A stretch of DNA of 64,000 nt from Pseudomonadota bacterium (GCA_021783995.1 JAJXTH010000007.1:1-64000); one strand, 5' to 3'. Counted from the stretch's first letter, positions 53,721 to 62,974 are shown. Program-made: numbers and translations. The notes: generated by a model from the letters alone, not told the origin.

Positions 53721-54423
53721 CTTGCTTGAAATCACGGGTCTTGAGGTTGCCTATGGCGGCATACAGGCAGTCAAGGGCATCGAACTGCATGTGGGGAAAG
53801 GGGAGCTCGTCGCGCTGATCGGCAGCAACGGCGCTGGCAAGACCAGCACGCTCAAAGCCATCGCTGGCCTGCAGCCATCGAGTGCAGGCGAGGTGCATTT
53901 TGACGGGAAGAGCATGAGCAGTGTGGAAGCGTGCAGACGCGTCTCCATGGGCATCGCGCTTGTGCCCGAAGGCAGGGGCGTCTTTGCGCGCTTGAGCGTT
54001 TCAGAAAACCTGCTGATGGGCGCATATAGCCGCAGCGATGCCGGCATCAGTGATGATCTCCAGCGCATGTACGATCTCTTCCCGCGCCTTATCGAGCGGC
54101 GCGACCAGTTGGCGGGCACGCTCTCGGGCGGTGAGCAACAGATGCTGGTGATGGCGCGCGCGCTGATGAGCCGCCCGCGCCTGTTGATGCTGGACGAACC
54201 CAGCATGGGGTTGGCGCCGCTGATGGTGAAGAAGATATTCGAGACGATCAGGGAAGTCGCCGCTCAGGGCATGAGCATACTGCTGGTCGAGCAGAACGCC
54301 AGACTCGCACTGCAGGTTGCAAACCGCGGCTATGTGTTGGAAGGCGGGATCATCGCGCTGTCTGGCAGAGCTTCCGATCTGCTTCAAAGCGATGAGGTGA
54401 AGCGGGCATATCTGGGCGGCTAG
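53710..54423 (+). CDS. livF: Branched-chain amino acid ABC transporter ATPase LivF
   Basis: 237 residues, ABC domain: Walker A GSNGAGKTS, signature LSGGEQQMLVMAR, Walker B LMLDEPSMGLAP, and VEQNARLALQVA. Overlaps livG by 11 bases. Last gene of the complete livKHMGF operon. Confidence 0.96.
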   Translation: MLNSLLEITGLEVAYGGIQAVKGIELHVGKGELVALIGSNGAGKTSTLKAIAGLQPSSAGEVHFDGKSMSSVEACRRVSMGIALVPEGRGVFARLSVSENLLMGAYSRSDAGISDDLQRMYDLFPRLIERRDQLAGTLSGGEQQMLVMARALMSRPRLLMLDEPSMGLAPLMVKKIFETIREVAAQGMSILLVEQNARLALQVANRGYVLEGGIIALSGRASDLLQSDEVKRAYLGG

Positions 54424-54436
54424 GGGCTGGACGGCA

Positions 54437-56239
54437 TCAGTGCGCATCCAGGGCAGGGCGACCGAAATAGTAGCCCTGAGCCCAGTCTATGCCGATATCG
54501 CAAAGTATGTTCGCGGTGTCTGCATCCTCGACGAATTCTGCAACTGTGATGAGTCCAAGATCCTTTGCGATGTCGTTGATGCGTCCGATGATCTTCCTGA
54601 TGCGGTTGTCCTTTACCTGCTTTACGAGACTGCCTTCTATCTTGAGAAAGGAGACAGGCAGTTCGGCGAGATACTGGAATGACGAATAGCCGCTGCCGAA
54701 ATCGTCCACCGCCAGGCGCATGCCGAAATCCAGAAACGGCGCGAGCTTGGCCTTTACCGCATTCATGTCTCCCAGCAACTGCCTCTCTGTGATTTCGAGC
54801 ACCAGCGGCTTTACGGGACCGAGATCGATGCCGCAACTCTGACATACCGACTGCGCCTTTGCGAACAGATCGCGTATCAGTTCCTGGTGGAGCAGGAGGT
54901 CGCCCGAAAGGTTTACGAAATGCGCTATGCGTTCTCCGCCTGCCGCGATGTTGCCTGCGCAACGGTTCATGGTCTGTTTGATGATCTCGACGTCTATCAG
55001 GTGCGTCAACTGCAGTTCCGATGCTGCCGAGATGAACTGCATCGCTTCGATGGGTTTTCCGTTTTCGTCTATCAGTCTCGCCAGCGCTTCTTCGGCAACG
55101 GTCTGTCTGGTCTTCAAGTCGACGATAACCTGATAGGCGGGAACCATACGGTTGTTTGCAATCGCGCTGTTTATTTTCGAAGCGATCGAGTAGATTTCAT
55201 GTTTTTCCTTGGCGATCACGACGCGGTTGCGCCCGGCCTTCTTGGCCTCATACAGCGCGGCATCCGCGGCCCTGATCAGGAAATCCGGCGTCTCGCCATC
55301 CTGAGGGTAGCTTGAGATGCCTATGCTCGTCGTGGCATTCAGTTTCTGCCCATTGAGGTCTATCGAGAACTGGTCGATGCTCTCCCTCAGTCTTTCGGCG
55401 ATGGCCTCTGCCGCTGCTTCATCGGTGTCAGGCAATATCGCCAGAAACTCTTCGCCGCCCCATCGCCCTATCCAGTCACAGGACCTAAGCGTGCTTCTCG
55501 ATATCTCGCTCACACCGCGCAGTATCCTGTCCCCGGTCTCATGGCCGTAGTTGTCGTTGATCAGCTTGAAGCGATCCAGGTCCATCAGCAGCATGCTGAA
55601 AGGTTTTCCGGATCTCTTCGATTGCGCGTATTCGCGCTGGATGACTTCCGTGAATGCGCGCCGGTTCAATAGGCCTGTCGTGTGATCCATGTTCGCCATC
55701 CTCTCCAGTGTCAGCTTGAGGTTGGCCTGCTCGAGTGCCACAGAGGCAAGATGGGAGAAGGCGATGAAGGACTCGATGCCCACCTGTTCGAAATACGCTG
55801 GTGTATCCGCGAAGATCACGATCAGCCCGCGATATGTCTTCCCGGGATTACCTATGGGCAGGGTCAGCCCCTCTTGCAAACCGAAATGGATGGCGCGCTC
55901 ACGCCATATTTCGAAAGTGGGATCGGAATGCACGTCGACCAGCACGGGCTGGTTCGTTGCCAGCGAACGCCTGCCCGGTCCGTTCATCGCCTCGGGGGAC
56001 AGATCCAGCCTCAGGTCTTCTGTATATTTTGATTCGCGACCTATCGAATACGAAGGCGTGATGTTCTCGTTCTGAGGGTTTCCGAGATACATCCATGCAA
56101 GGCAAATGTGTTTGGAAGAGGCAACGAGCGCATCGCATGCAGACTTCAGGACTTCGTCTGGCGAGCTTTCTTGCGCCAGACTTGCGGTGGCGGTCAGCAG
56201 CGCCCTGCTGATCAGCAGTTGCTCTTGGATAGGCTCCAT
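54437..56239 (-). CDS. GAF-GGDEF-EAL cyclic-di-GMP protein
   Basis: 600 residues from the ATG at 56239 (MEPIQEQLL); a longer frame to 56392 reaches into relA and is not supported. N-terminal GAF-like domain (about 20-165), GGDEF domain with intact GGEEF (about 261-265) and an upstream inhibitory I-site RSCD five residues before, and an EAL domain with EALARL near 384, VDDFGSGYSS, KIE (in place of KID) and AEFVED. So both synthase and phosphodiesterase activities look possible. No membrane segment. 68 bases after relA, same strand. Confidence 0.92.
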   Translation of the reverse strand: MEPIQEQLLISRALLTATASLAQESSPDEVLKSACDALVASSKHICLAWMYLGNPQNENITPSYSIGRESKYTEDLRLDLSPEAMNGPGRRSLATNQPVLVDVHSDPTFEIWRERAIHFGLQEGLTLPIGNPGKTYRGLIVIFADTPAYFEQVGIESFIAFSHLASVALEQANLKLTLERMANMDHTTGLLNRRAFTEVIQREYAQSKRSGKPFSMLLMDLDRFKLINDNYGHETGDRILRGVSEISRSTLRSCDWIGRWGGEEFLAILPDTDEAAAEAIAERLRESIDQFSIDLNGQKLNATTSIGISSYPQDGETPDFLIRAADAALYEAKKAGRNRVVIAKEKHEIYSIASKINSAIANNRMVPAYQVIVDLKTRQTVAEEALARLIDENGKPIEAMQFISAASELQLTHLIDVEIIKQTMNRCAGNIAAGGERIAHFVNLSGDLLLHQELIRDLFAKAQSVCQSCGIDLGPVKPLVLEITERQLLGDMNAVKAKLAPFLDFGMRLAVDDFGSGYSSFQYLAELPVSFLKIEGSLVKQVKDNRIRKIIGRINDIAKDLGLITVAEFVEDADTANILCDIGIDWAQGYYFGRPALDAH

Positions 56240-56307
56240 CGGATTTGTTGATTGTGTATGTGGGTGCGAGTTTAACCCAAAGTCGATAGGGATGTATCGA
56301 ATCTCGA

Positions 56308-58260
56308 TCAGGAGAGGGGCGGCATGCTGCTCCACACCGCATCGAGCAGGCGCTCGGTATGGCTCTCCTTCATGCGCAAGATATGAACGCAATCCTGGCG
56401 ATGGATGGCAATGCCGCGGTCGCGCGTGACATAGGCCCTGATGTCATCGGGCGGGCTGGGGTTGCAGCACTTGGCCATGCGGCACACCAGGTTGCCCACG
56501 CCTTCGATCAGAACCCCGGTGGAACTCTTGCGTTCAGGCTGTCGTCTTAATGCCGGCTTCGTGACTGCAGCGATCCTGTGCGGCAACTCCTCGTGCAGGG
56601 CCTTTGCGATGCGGCGCAGCGTGATCTCATTGCGCCCTATCGCGGCGAGCAACTCATCGGGCTTGTTGAAGTCCAGCCGCTGTGCGAGTTTTTCCTGGTT
56701 GATGGATGTGACACCCAGCCTGATGAGTTCCTTGTCCAGCTGCATGCGGCCCTGGGCGATGCTCTCATCCAGGTTCTGGTTCTTGAACCAGGCACGCACC
56801 TTGGCGCGTGTCCTGCTGCTGTGCAAAAATCCCAGCTGAGGGCTGAGCCAGTCGCGGCTGGGAGCGCCTATCTTTGCCGTCAGGATTTCGACACGCTCTC
56901 CGTTCTGCAATGAATAGCTCAACGGCACGATATGACCGTTCACCTTGGCGCCGCGAGTGCGGTGCCCGAGATCGGTATGCAGGCTGTAGGCGAAATCCAC
57001 GGGTGTTGCGCCATTGGGCAATGCGATGACCTTGCCCTGTGGCGTGAAGACGTAAACCTGGTCTCTGAACAGGTTGTTCCTGAATTGCTCCTTGAGATCG
57101 CCGGTGTCGGCGATGTCCTGCTTCCATTCCAGTATCTGGCGCAGCCAGATGATCTTCTCGTCCAGTCTTGAGTCGGCCTTGCCCCCCTCCTTGTAGCGCC
57201 AGTGCGCCGCCACCCCGAGTTCCGAGTGCTGGTGCATCTCGTGTGTGCGTATCTGTATCTCGAAGGCCTGCCCGCGGCTATCCCTGACTGCGGTGTGCAA
57301 TGATCGGTAATTGTTGCTCTTTGGGTGGGCGATGTAGTCGTCGAACTCACTCTCTATCGGTGTCCACATGGATTGCACAAGCGAGAGCGCGGCATAGCAG
57401 CTCTCCACGTCATCGACCAGTATGCGCACCGCGCGCACGTCGAAGAGCTCGTCAAATTCAAGGTGCTTGCGCCTCATCTTGTTGATGATGCTGTAGATGT
57501 GCTTGGGACGCCCCGTCACCTCGGCTGTGATGCCGGTACTGTCCAGAGCCGTCTTCAGCTGCGAGATGATGTTTTTGATGTACTGTTCCCGGTCGATGCG
57601 TTTTTCGTCGAGCAGCCTGGCGATCTTCTTGTAGAGTATAGGCTCCAGGTAACGTATCGAGAGGTCTTCGAGTTCCCATTTTATCTGCCACACGCCGAGG
57701 CGGTTGGCCAGTGGCGCGAAGAGATTGTGCGCCTCCTGGGCGATCAGCCTTTGCTGCTCCGGCTCTGCGATGGACAATTCGCGCAACATCTGCGCGCGTT
57801 CTGCAAGCTTGATCAGAACCACGCGTATGTCTTCGACCATAGCCAGGAGCATCTTGCGCAGGCTTTCGATCTGCATGGACTGGGCAGCCTTCACTACATG
57901 GCTCTCACGGCCAAGCTCCTGTATTTGTTCGAGACGCGAGAGACCAACGATCAGCCCTGCGATGCTCGAACCGAAATCAGCCTGGATTTTTTCCTGCCAA
58001 TCGCCAATGAATTCTGGAACCGCTTGCAGGATGGATGCCGTTATTGCCTCATGATCCATGTTCATGCCGGACAGTATGCTTGCCGTGCCAAGCGCATGCT
58101 GTAGCATTGGCGCGCCTATCGCATTTGTCTTGCCAGTATAGACGGATTCTGCAAGGCGGCAGGCGCGGCTCACGGTTTCAGTTTCGGCGTCAGTATAGTT
58201 GCGCGCAAAGCTTGCAAGCCAGGATGCGCTGTCAAGCTTCGGAGCATGCGTGGAAACCAT
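56308..58260 (-). CDS. relA: RelA-type (p)ppGpp synthetase lacking the C-terminal ACT domain
   Basis: 650 residues. The hydrolase domain is degenerate: the HD metal motif is replaced (ASILQAVPEFIG), so it is RelA and not SpoT. The synthetase domain has RRMLLAMVEDIR-like SLRKMLLAMVEDIRV, KWELEDLSIRYL, GRPKHIYSI, EFDELFDVRAVRI, EFDDYIAHP and YRSLHT, and EIQIRTHEMHQHSELGVAAHW. TGS (QVYVFTPQGKVIALPNG), helical and zinc-finger (KCCNPSPPDDIRAYVTRDRGIAIHR) domains follow, then the protein ends. E. coli RelA continues for about 90 residues with an ACT/RRM domain, absent here. The start at 58260 has an AGGA site; a frame to 58308 is less likely. Confidence 0.93.
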   Translation of the reverse strand: MVSTHAPKLDSASWLASFARNYTDAETETVSRACRLAESVYTGKTNAIGAPMLQHALGTASILSGMNMDHEAITASILQAVPEFIGDWQEKIQADFGSSIAGLIVGLSRLEQIQELGRESHVVKAAQSMQIESLRKMLLAMVEDIRVVLIKLAERAQMLRELSIAEPEQQRLIAQEAHNLFAPLANRLGVWQIKWELEDLSIRYLEPILYKKIARLLDEKRIDREQYIKNIISQLKTALDSTGITAEVTGRPKHIYSIINKMRRKHLEFDELFDVRAVRILVDDVESCYAALSLVQSMWTPIESEFDDYIAHPKSNNYRSLHTAVRDSRGQAFEIQIRTHEMHQHSELGVAAHWRYKEGGKADSRLDEKIIWLRQILEWKQDIADTGDLKEQFRNNLFRDQVYVFTPQGKVIALPNGATPVDFAYSLHTDLGHRTRGAKVNGHIVPLSYSLQNGERVEILTAKIGAPSRDWLSPQLGFLHSSRTRAKVRAWFKNQNLDESIAQGRMQLDKELIRLGVTSINQEKLAQRLDFNKPDELLAAIGRNEITLRRIAKALHEELPHRIAAVTKPALRRQPERKSSTGVLIEGVGNLVCRMAKCCNPSPPDDIRAYVTRDRGIAIHRQDCVHILRMKESHTERLLDAVWSSMPPLS

Positions 58261-58262
58261 GG

Positions 58263-58736
58263 CTATTCCTGATGCGGGCGCACCAGCTTCGCGGTGATGT
58301 ATTCCCACTCTGCGGGATCGACCGGCGTGATCGACAAGCGGTTGCCTGGCTGCAGCGTGCGCATGCGGGAAAGTTCGGTATGTTTGCGCAGTTCTGCAAG
58401 TGAAATCAGTTCGATTTTTCTGACCAGCTGCACATCCACGTTGAACCAGCGCGGCTGTTCCTGTGTGGCCTTGGCATCGAAGTATTTGTTTTTTTGCTGG
58501 AATTGCGTGGCGTCAGGATAGGCTGTGCTTGCCACTCTGGCGATGCCGGCGATGCCGGGTGTCTTGCAGTTGGAATGATAGAACAGCACGCCATCATTGA
58601 TCTTCATCTGGTCGCGCATGAAGTTGCGTGCCTGATAATTTCTCACACCATACCAGGCCACGCTTTGATTCGGGAATGCAGCCAGATCGTCTATGCTGAC
58701 GTCTGCGGGTTCGGATTTCATCAGCCAGTAACGCAA
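58263..58736 (-). CDS. EVE domain protein
   Basis: 157 residues, EVE (PUA-like) fold: YWLMKSEPADVSIDDL at the start, WYGVRNYQARNFMR, VLFYHSN, and GIAGIARVA. The TTG at 58736, with GAGGTG 5 bases upstream, gives the typical start (M)RYWLMKSEP; an ATG at 58751 would add five residues. EVE proteins are thought to bind modified nucleobases in nucleic acids. Stop is two bases before relA start, so it probably heads the EVE-relA-GGDEF unit. The 269-base gap up to 59005 shows no coding frame; it has AT-rich stretches and the strong GGGAGGT site for the next gene. Confidence 0.88.
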   Translation of the reverse strand: MRYWLMKSEPADVSIDDLAAFPNQSVAWYGVRNYQARNFMRDQMKINDGVLFYHSNCKTPGIAGIARVASTAYPDATQFQQKNKYFDAKATQEQPRWFNVDVQLVRKIELISLAELRKHTELSRMRTLQPGNRLSITPVDPAEWEYITAKLVRPHQE

Positions 58737-59005
58737 GTTGCACCTCGTCATTCATCGTCCGGAGTCTCTGCCGGATTATAAGGCAATAACGCATGGTGCA
58801 TGCTGCGCAGCTTCGTGGCTGCCATAGCCCATTTTTTGGGGAAGATGGCATGAATATGGACGGCTGCTCCGGATATGGCATGGGCATGGGGCTATATTTG
58901 CATTGAAAAAAATGCGACTATGCGCAACCATATAACAAAAATATAAAACATCAGAGCGGTTCTCGAGACTGCCGCGGTCATTGTTATCAATCAGGGAGGT
59001 AAAAT

Positions 59006-60148
59006 ATGAGTAGCGGATCACCCGGTTTTTTCCGTCAGCTTCCGAGTGCGCTTCCAGGCCTGGTATTGATCGTCGTCACCATGATGATCATACGCATCTG
59101 GATCGAACCCTGGATGGCGCACACCAAGATATTCGGCATGTCCAAGCCGCTCACCGACGCATTCCATCTCAATTACATCCTGCTTGGAATCATGAGCGGC
59201 ATGTTCTACCGCAACGTGATCTTTGGCGGAAGAATACCCGAGATGCTGGTCGACGGCTTCAGGCTTTCCAGGTTGATGATCAAGACCGGGATCATCCTTC
59301 TGGGATCGCTTTACACCTTCTCCGCGATCATCAAGCTGGGCGTCACTGCGATCGCGCTGATCAGCGCGTTTGTCGTGCTGACTGTGCTTCTGGTGCTGTG
59401 GCTCGGCAAGGCCTTCGGCCTTGACCGCTCGATGACGGCAGTGCTTGCCAATGCGCTGAGCATCTGTGGCGTGAGTGCGGCGGTTGCGACCTCGCCTGCG
59501 GTGGAAGCCAAGGCTAGCCATGTGGCCTATGCGATTGCAACCATACTGGGTTTTGGCGTGCTGACGATGTTCATCAGCCCTTTCATCGGCCGCGAGCTTG
59601 GGCTTAGCAGCATGCAATACGGCGCATGGATAGGCACGGGGATATTGAATACCGGACAGGTGCTGGCTTCTGCGCTGGCTTATGATCCGATGGTGGGCCC
59701 TGGCACGGCGCTGGCCGTCGCCGAGGTGTGGAACGTCATGCGCGTGATCGCGATCCCGTTTGCCGTGTTTGCAGTCACGCTCTGGTACTGGGCAGGCAAG
59801 GATGCAGTCGACAGCCACGGAAACAAACAGAGCCTGGGTTCGCTGCTGGTCGAGAAATTTCCGGTTTTCGTGATCGGGTTCATGGCGATGGTGTTTCTGA
59901 CCAGCCTGGGCGCATTCGGCGATGTCGGTGTTGAAAGCGGCCATTCTCCTTCGGCCGCGATCATGTCCTTGCGCGTCACGATGCAGTGGATCTTCGGTTT
60001 CGGCCTGGTGGGTCTGGGCGGATTCATCGATTTTGACGAGTTGCGTCAGGCTGGAGGTGCACCCTTCAGGCTGGGCCTCTTGGTCGGCGCAACCAAATAT
60101 ATCGTTGCGCTGCTGATCGTCCTGCTGCTCAGGCAGTACTTTGTTTGA
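59006..60148 (+). CDS. YeiH family putative anion (sulfate) exporter
   Basis: 380 residues, about ten to eleven membrane helices, of the YeiH/UPF0324 (Cons_hypoth698) family. Conserved segments GGRIPEMLVDGFRLSRLMIKTG-like, NALSICGVSAAVATSPAVEAK and GTGILNTGQVLASAL. Transport of sulfate or a related anion is suggested for some members but not proven. A strong ribosome site (GGGAGGT, 58994-59000) and gene order with a small membrane protein and a UspA protein. Confidence 0.85.
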   Translation: MSSGSPGFFRQLPSALPGLVLIVVTMMIIRIWIEPWMAHTKIFGMSKPLTDAFHLNYILLGIMSGMFYRNVIFGGRIPEMLVDGFRLSRLMIKTGIILLGSLYTFSAIIKLGVTAIALISAFVVLTVLLVLWLGKAFGLDRSMTAVLANALSICGVSAAVATSPAVEAKASHVAYAIATILGFGVLTMFISPFIGRELGLSSMQYGAWIGTGILNTGQVLASALAYDPMVGPGTALAVAEVWNVMRVIAIPFAVFAVTLWYWAGKDAVDSHGNKQSLGSLLVEKFPVFVIGFMAMVFLTSLGAFGDVGVESGHSPSAAIMSLRVTMQWIFGFGLVGLGGFIDFDELRQAGGAPFRLGLLVGATKYIVALLIVLLLRQYFV

Positions 60149-60171
60149 TTTTCATGCTACCGGGAAAAACA

Positions 60172-60324
60172 ATGGCAAATGAAGAGAGATTCGGAAACGA
60201 AGAGACGGCCGATGCTGGCATGGGAAACAAGGCATCGCTGTTCAAGGATGACCGCGCGGAGGATATAGGCGCGATCATCATCACATTGATCATTGTGGTC
60301 GCCATCGTGTTGCTCAAGAAATAG
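60172..60324 (+). CDS. Small single-pass membrane protein (50 residues)
   Basis: MANEERFGNEET start with an acidic, Gly-rich N-terminal half, one predicted membrane helix (IGAIIITLIIVVAIVLL, about 32-48) and a KK tail. ATG at 60172 has GGGA ahead; a second in-frame ATG at 60154 lacks a site. It lies between the YeiH-type gene (24 bases) and uspA (1 base), so it is probably translated in that operon. Not recognised; too short for confident homology. Confidence 0.65.
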   Translation: MANEERFGNEETADAGMGNKASLFKDDRAEDIGAIIITLIIVVAIVLLKK

Positions 60325-60325
60325 C

Positions 60326-60772
60326 ATGCGCTTTGGCAACATCGTCGTTGCAGTCGACGGTTCAGAGGTTTCAGAGGGCGCGCTGGATCATGCGGTCTAT
60401 CTTGCGGTTGACGGGCATGCAAGCCTCACCGGCATCTTCGTCGTCGACTCGAAATGGCCCGACTTCATCGGCAACGACTGGCAATCAGCCAGGGGGGCGC
60501 GGCAGGGTTTTCTCGACTATGTACGCTGGGAACAGGAAGAACAGGCTCAGCTTGCGCGCGCGCAGTTTTCGCTTGCCACGCATGGAATGGATCGCGCGGT
60601 GTTTACGGTTCATGCCGGGGACCCCGCTTCGGTGCTTTTAGCGCAGTCAGCCAATGCGGATGTTCTGATTGCTAGCCGGCGGGTGTTCCAGATCAGCGGG
60701 AGGCCGAGCCTGAAATCTCTGGCAGCCACGCTTTCCAAGAAGGCGTCTTGTCCGCTGATGCTGTTTCCCTGA
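60326..60772 (+). CDS. Universal stress protein family (UspA-like)
   Basis: 148 residues: VVAVDGSEVSEGALDHAVYLA at the start and VFTVHAGDPASVLLAQSANADVLIASR later, ending KASCPLMLFP. The usual ATP-binding G-x2-G-x9-G-S/T pattern is not seen after ASRRV, so it may not bind ATP. Starts one base after the small membrane protein gene. Confidence 0.85.
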   Translation: MRFGNIVVAVDGSEVSEGALDHAVYLAVDGHASLTGIFVVDSKWPDFIGNDWQSARGARQGFLDYVRWEQEEQAQLARAQFSLATHGMDRAVFTVHAGDPASVLLAQSANADVLIASRRVFQISGRPSLKSLAATLSKKASCPLMLFP

Positions 60773-60779
60773 GTCATGG

Positions 60780-61313
60780 CTAAACGCACAGGAAAGATAC
60801 CGCAGTGATCGTTGCGCCAAGCGCTACGCCGGCCAGAACGTCGGTCGGGTAGTGCAGGCCCAGTACCGGGCGGGAGAGTGCGACCAGAATGGCGAACGGC
60901 ATCACCAGCCAGATTAGCTCCGGGAAATAGTATGACGATATGATGCTGAAGGACACGGCGTGCATGGTGTGCCCGGACGGAAAGCTGAACTGATCCAGCG
61001 TCTTTCCTGCGCAGACGATAAAAGGGTGGACGCTGAACGGGCGAGGTCGCAACGTTTTTGACTTGATGATTTTGTAGATCGCGGTGCCCAGAAGGGCGAC
61101 CGCAAGCATGTGAAGCACGGCGGGCAACGCATGCTGCTGGTATCGGAGCAGGAGTGCCGCCATCAGCGCATACCAGAATATCCCGTCTCCCAGGCGGCTT
61201 ACCAGACGGAACAGGTTGCGCACGTAGAAATTGCGGCTTTGCCGATTGAATTGCAGACAAAGCGCTGCGTCGAAATTGTTAATCCGTTGCAGCGGCGAAT
61301 TCGGGTTGAGCAT
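60780..61313 (-). CDS. PAP2-family membrane phosphatase
   Basis: 177 residues, about five membrane helices. PAP2 motifs KTLRPRPF, PSGHTMHA and SRPVLGLHYPTDV, complete. Its first 35 bases overlap the end of the GT4 gene on the same strand, suggesting coupled expression. Acts on lipid phosphate, possibly undecaprenyl pyrophosphate or a phosphatidate; substrate unknown. Differs from the PAP2 at 19689. Confidence 0.9.
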   Translation of the reverse strand: MLNPNSPLQRINNFDAALCLQFNRQSRNFYVRNLFRLVSRLGDGIFWYALMAALLLRYQQHALPAVLHMLAVALLGTAIYKIIKSKTLRPRPFSVHPFIVCAGKTLDQFSFPSGHTMHAVSFSIISSYYFPELIWLVMPFAILVALSRPVLGLHYPTDVLAGVALGATITAVSFLCV

Positions 61314-62493
61314 GAGAGTCTCCCTCTGTATGCAGCGTCTTGAACAGCATGGCCTCCATCTGGCTCATGATGTGATCCCAGCCCTGCAGTCTGACTGCTT
61401 CGTGCGCAGCGCGGCGCAGGCGTGCCACGCGCTCCATGTCTGCGATAAGCAGCGTGGCCTGCAGGATGAATACCTGTTCATCGCCCAAAGGCACCAGCAC
61501 ACCGCTCGCGTCGTTGACGATATGCTGACGCGCAGCGGCATAGTCGTAGGCGATCGTCGCAAGCCCGCTTGCCATCGCCTCCATGGTGACGTTGCCGAAA
61601 GTCTCGGTTGTGCTTGGATAGATGAAGATGTCGCCAGAGGCAAAATGCTCGGCCAGTCGCTCGCCCTTCTGCATGCCGGCAAAAAGGATGTCGGGATGCT
61701 GTTTTTCAAGCCCAGCCCTTGCGGGCCCGTCTCCAACCAGCACCATTTTGGCGTCCGGATTCAGTTTGCGCATTTGATAGAAAGCCTCTATCGCAAGGCC
61801 AAGATTCTTCTCTGCTGCGAGGCGACTCACCAGCATCACGACAGGCGAATTTTCACCCGCGCCCCAGGACGCGCGCAGCTCGGCGCTGCGCCTCGACGGG
61901 TTGAAGAGTGCAGTGTCCACGCCGCGCGATACGACTTCCACGTTGCGATAACCTTCATCTGCAAGCTGCTTCTGAAGTTCGTGCGTGGGCACCAGGGTGC
62001 ATGCCGCCTTGTTGTGGAAGTGGCGCAGATAAGCGGCGATGGGCCATTTCAGGAGGCCCACTCCGTAGTGCCGGGTATAGCTGTGGAAATTGGTGTGGAA
62101 GTCAGTGCTTGCAGGGATGCCGAGCTTTTTTGCGGCTGCCAGCGCTGACCAGCCCAGCGGTCCTTCGGTTGCGATGTGCACGACGTCGGGCCTTTCCTTT
62201 TGCCACAGGCGCAGCAGCATACCCTTTGCGGGCAGACCGGACTTGAGTTCCGGATAACCGGGGATGGGCATGCCTTTTACCAGCGTCTCGCGATAATTGG
62301 AATCCAACGCAGCGTCGTCATTGCGATGCTGGCGCGGGCGTATCAGGTGGATGTCGTGACCGCGTTCGCACAGCCCGTGCACCATCCGACCTATGGTGAT
62401 GGCGACACCATTGACCTCGGGCAGGTAGGTCTCGGTGACCAGCGCGATGCGCAGGCGTTTTTCCAACCCTGAGGCTTCATTGTCTGTCTTCAT
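61279..62493 (-). CDS. GT4 glycosyltransferase, GDP-mannose-dependent type (MgtA/BmmA-like)
   Basis: 404 residues from ATG 62493 with an AGGA site; an ATG at 62502 is three codons longer. N-domain ALVTETYLPEVNGVAITIGR, TDFHTNFHSYTRHYG; C-domain LVGDGPARAGLE, and the motif YPSTTETFGNVTMEAMASGLA. Features match alpha-mannosyltransferases acting on lipid. A role in glycolipid synthesis next to PAP2 and dgkA is plausible. Confidence 0.85.
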   Translation of the reverse strand: MKTDNEASGLEKRLRIALVTETYLPEVNGVAITIGRMVHGLCERGHDIHLIRPRQHRNDDAALDSNYRETLVKGMPIPGYPELKSGLPAKGMLLRLWQKERPDVVHIATEGPLGWSALAAAKKLGIPASTDFHTNFHSYTRHYGVGLLKWPIAAYLRHFHNKAACTLVPTHELQKQLADEGYRNVEVVSRGVDTALFNPSRRSAELRASWGAGENSPVVMLVSRLAAEKNLGLAIEAFYQMRKLNPDAKMVLVGDGPARAGLEKQHPDILFAGMQKGERLAEHFASGDIFIYPSTTETFGNVTMEAMASGLATIAYDYAAARQHIVNDASGVLVPLGDEQVFILQATLLIADMERVARLRRAAHEAVRLQGWDHIMSQMEAMLFKTLHTEGDSHAQPEFAAATD

Positions 62494-62547
62494 GAGTCGC
62501 ATCCTGCAGCGGACGCATGAAGCTTTCGTGAAGCTTTGTTGAATATT

Positions 62548-62919
62548 TCATGAAGCCATCAAAACCAGCGTCCAGACGACCACCACGTTGACGAGGCTGA
62601 CCAGCACTGCCGCGCTGCCGATATCCTTTGCGCGCTTGGCCAGGTCGTGGCTGTCCAGCGAGATGCGGTCCACCGTCGCCTCTATGCCGGAATTGATCAG
62701 CTCTACGATGATCACCAGAAGAACGCTGCCTATCATCAATGCGCGGCCAATCTGGCTTGCCGGCAGAAAGAAAGCGAGCGGTATCAGGATCGCGGCGAGC
62801 AGCACTTCCTGGCGAAAGGCATCTTCATGTTTGTAGGCCGCACGAAAACCGGCCAGGGAGTAACCGAACGCATTGATCAGGCGCTTAAACCCGGTTTTGC
62901 CTTTGTAGGGACTTTCCAT
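62548..62919 (-). CDS. dgkA: Diacylglycerol kinase
   Basis: 123 residues with three membrane helices: KRLINAFGYSLAGFRAAYKHEDAFRQE at the N-terminus (Glu of the catalytic region), VLLVIIVELINSGIEATVDRIS in the middle, and DLAKRAKDIGSAAVL. Phosphorylates diacylglycerol at the inner membrane. Standard DgkA length. Same strand as the GT4 gene downstream (54 bases). Confidence 0.95.
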   Translation of the reverse strand: MESPYKGKTGFKRLINAFGYSLAGFRAAYKHEDAFRQEVLLAAILIPLAFFLPASQIGRALMIGSVLLVIIVELINSGIEATVDRISLDSHDLAKRAKDIGSAAVLVSLVNVVVVWTLVLMAS

Positions 62920-62974
62920 TGAATGTTATCCGTTATGGTTGCATGAGATTCAGGCATGCAACAGTATCATGTAC

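Noticed and set aside
56240-56392. Longer N-terminus of the GGDEF/EAL protein
   Set aside because: Would overlap the end of relA and add a motif-free stretch; the ATG at 56239 starts just before the GAF domain.
61231-62148. 305-codon open frame opposite the GT4 gene
   Set aside because: Antisense of an intact GT4 with its family motifs.
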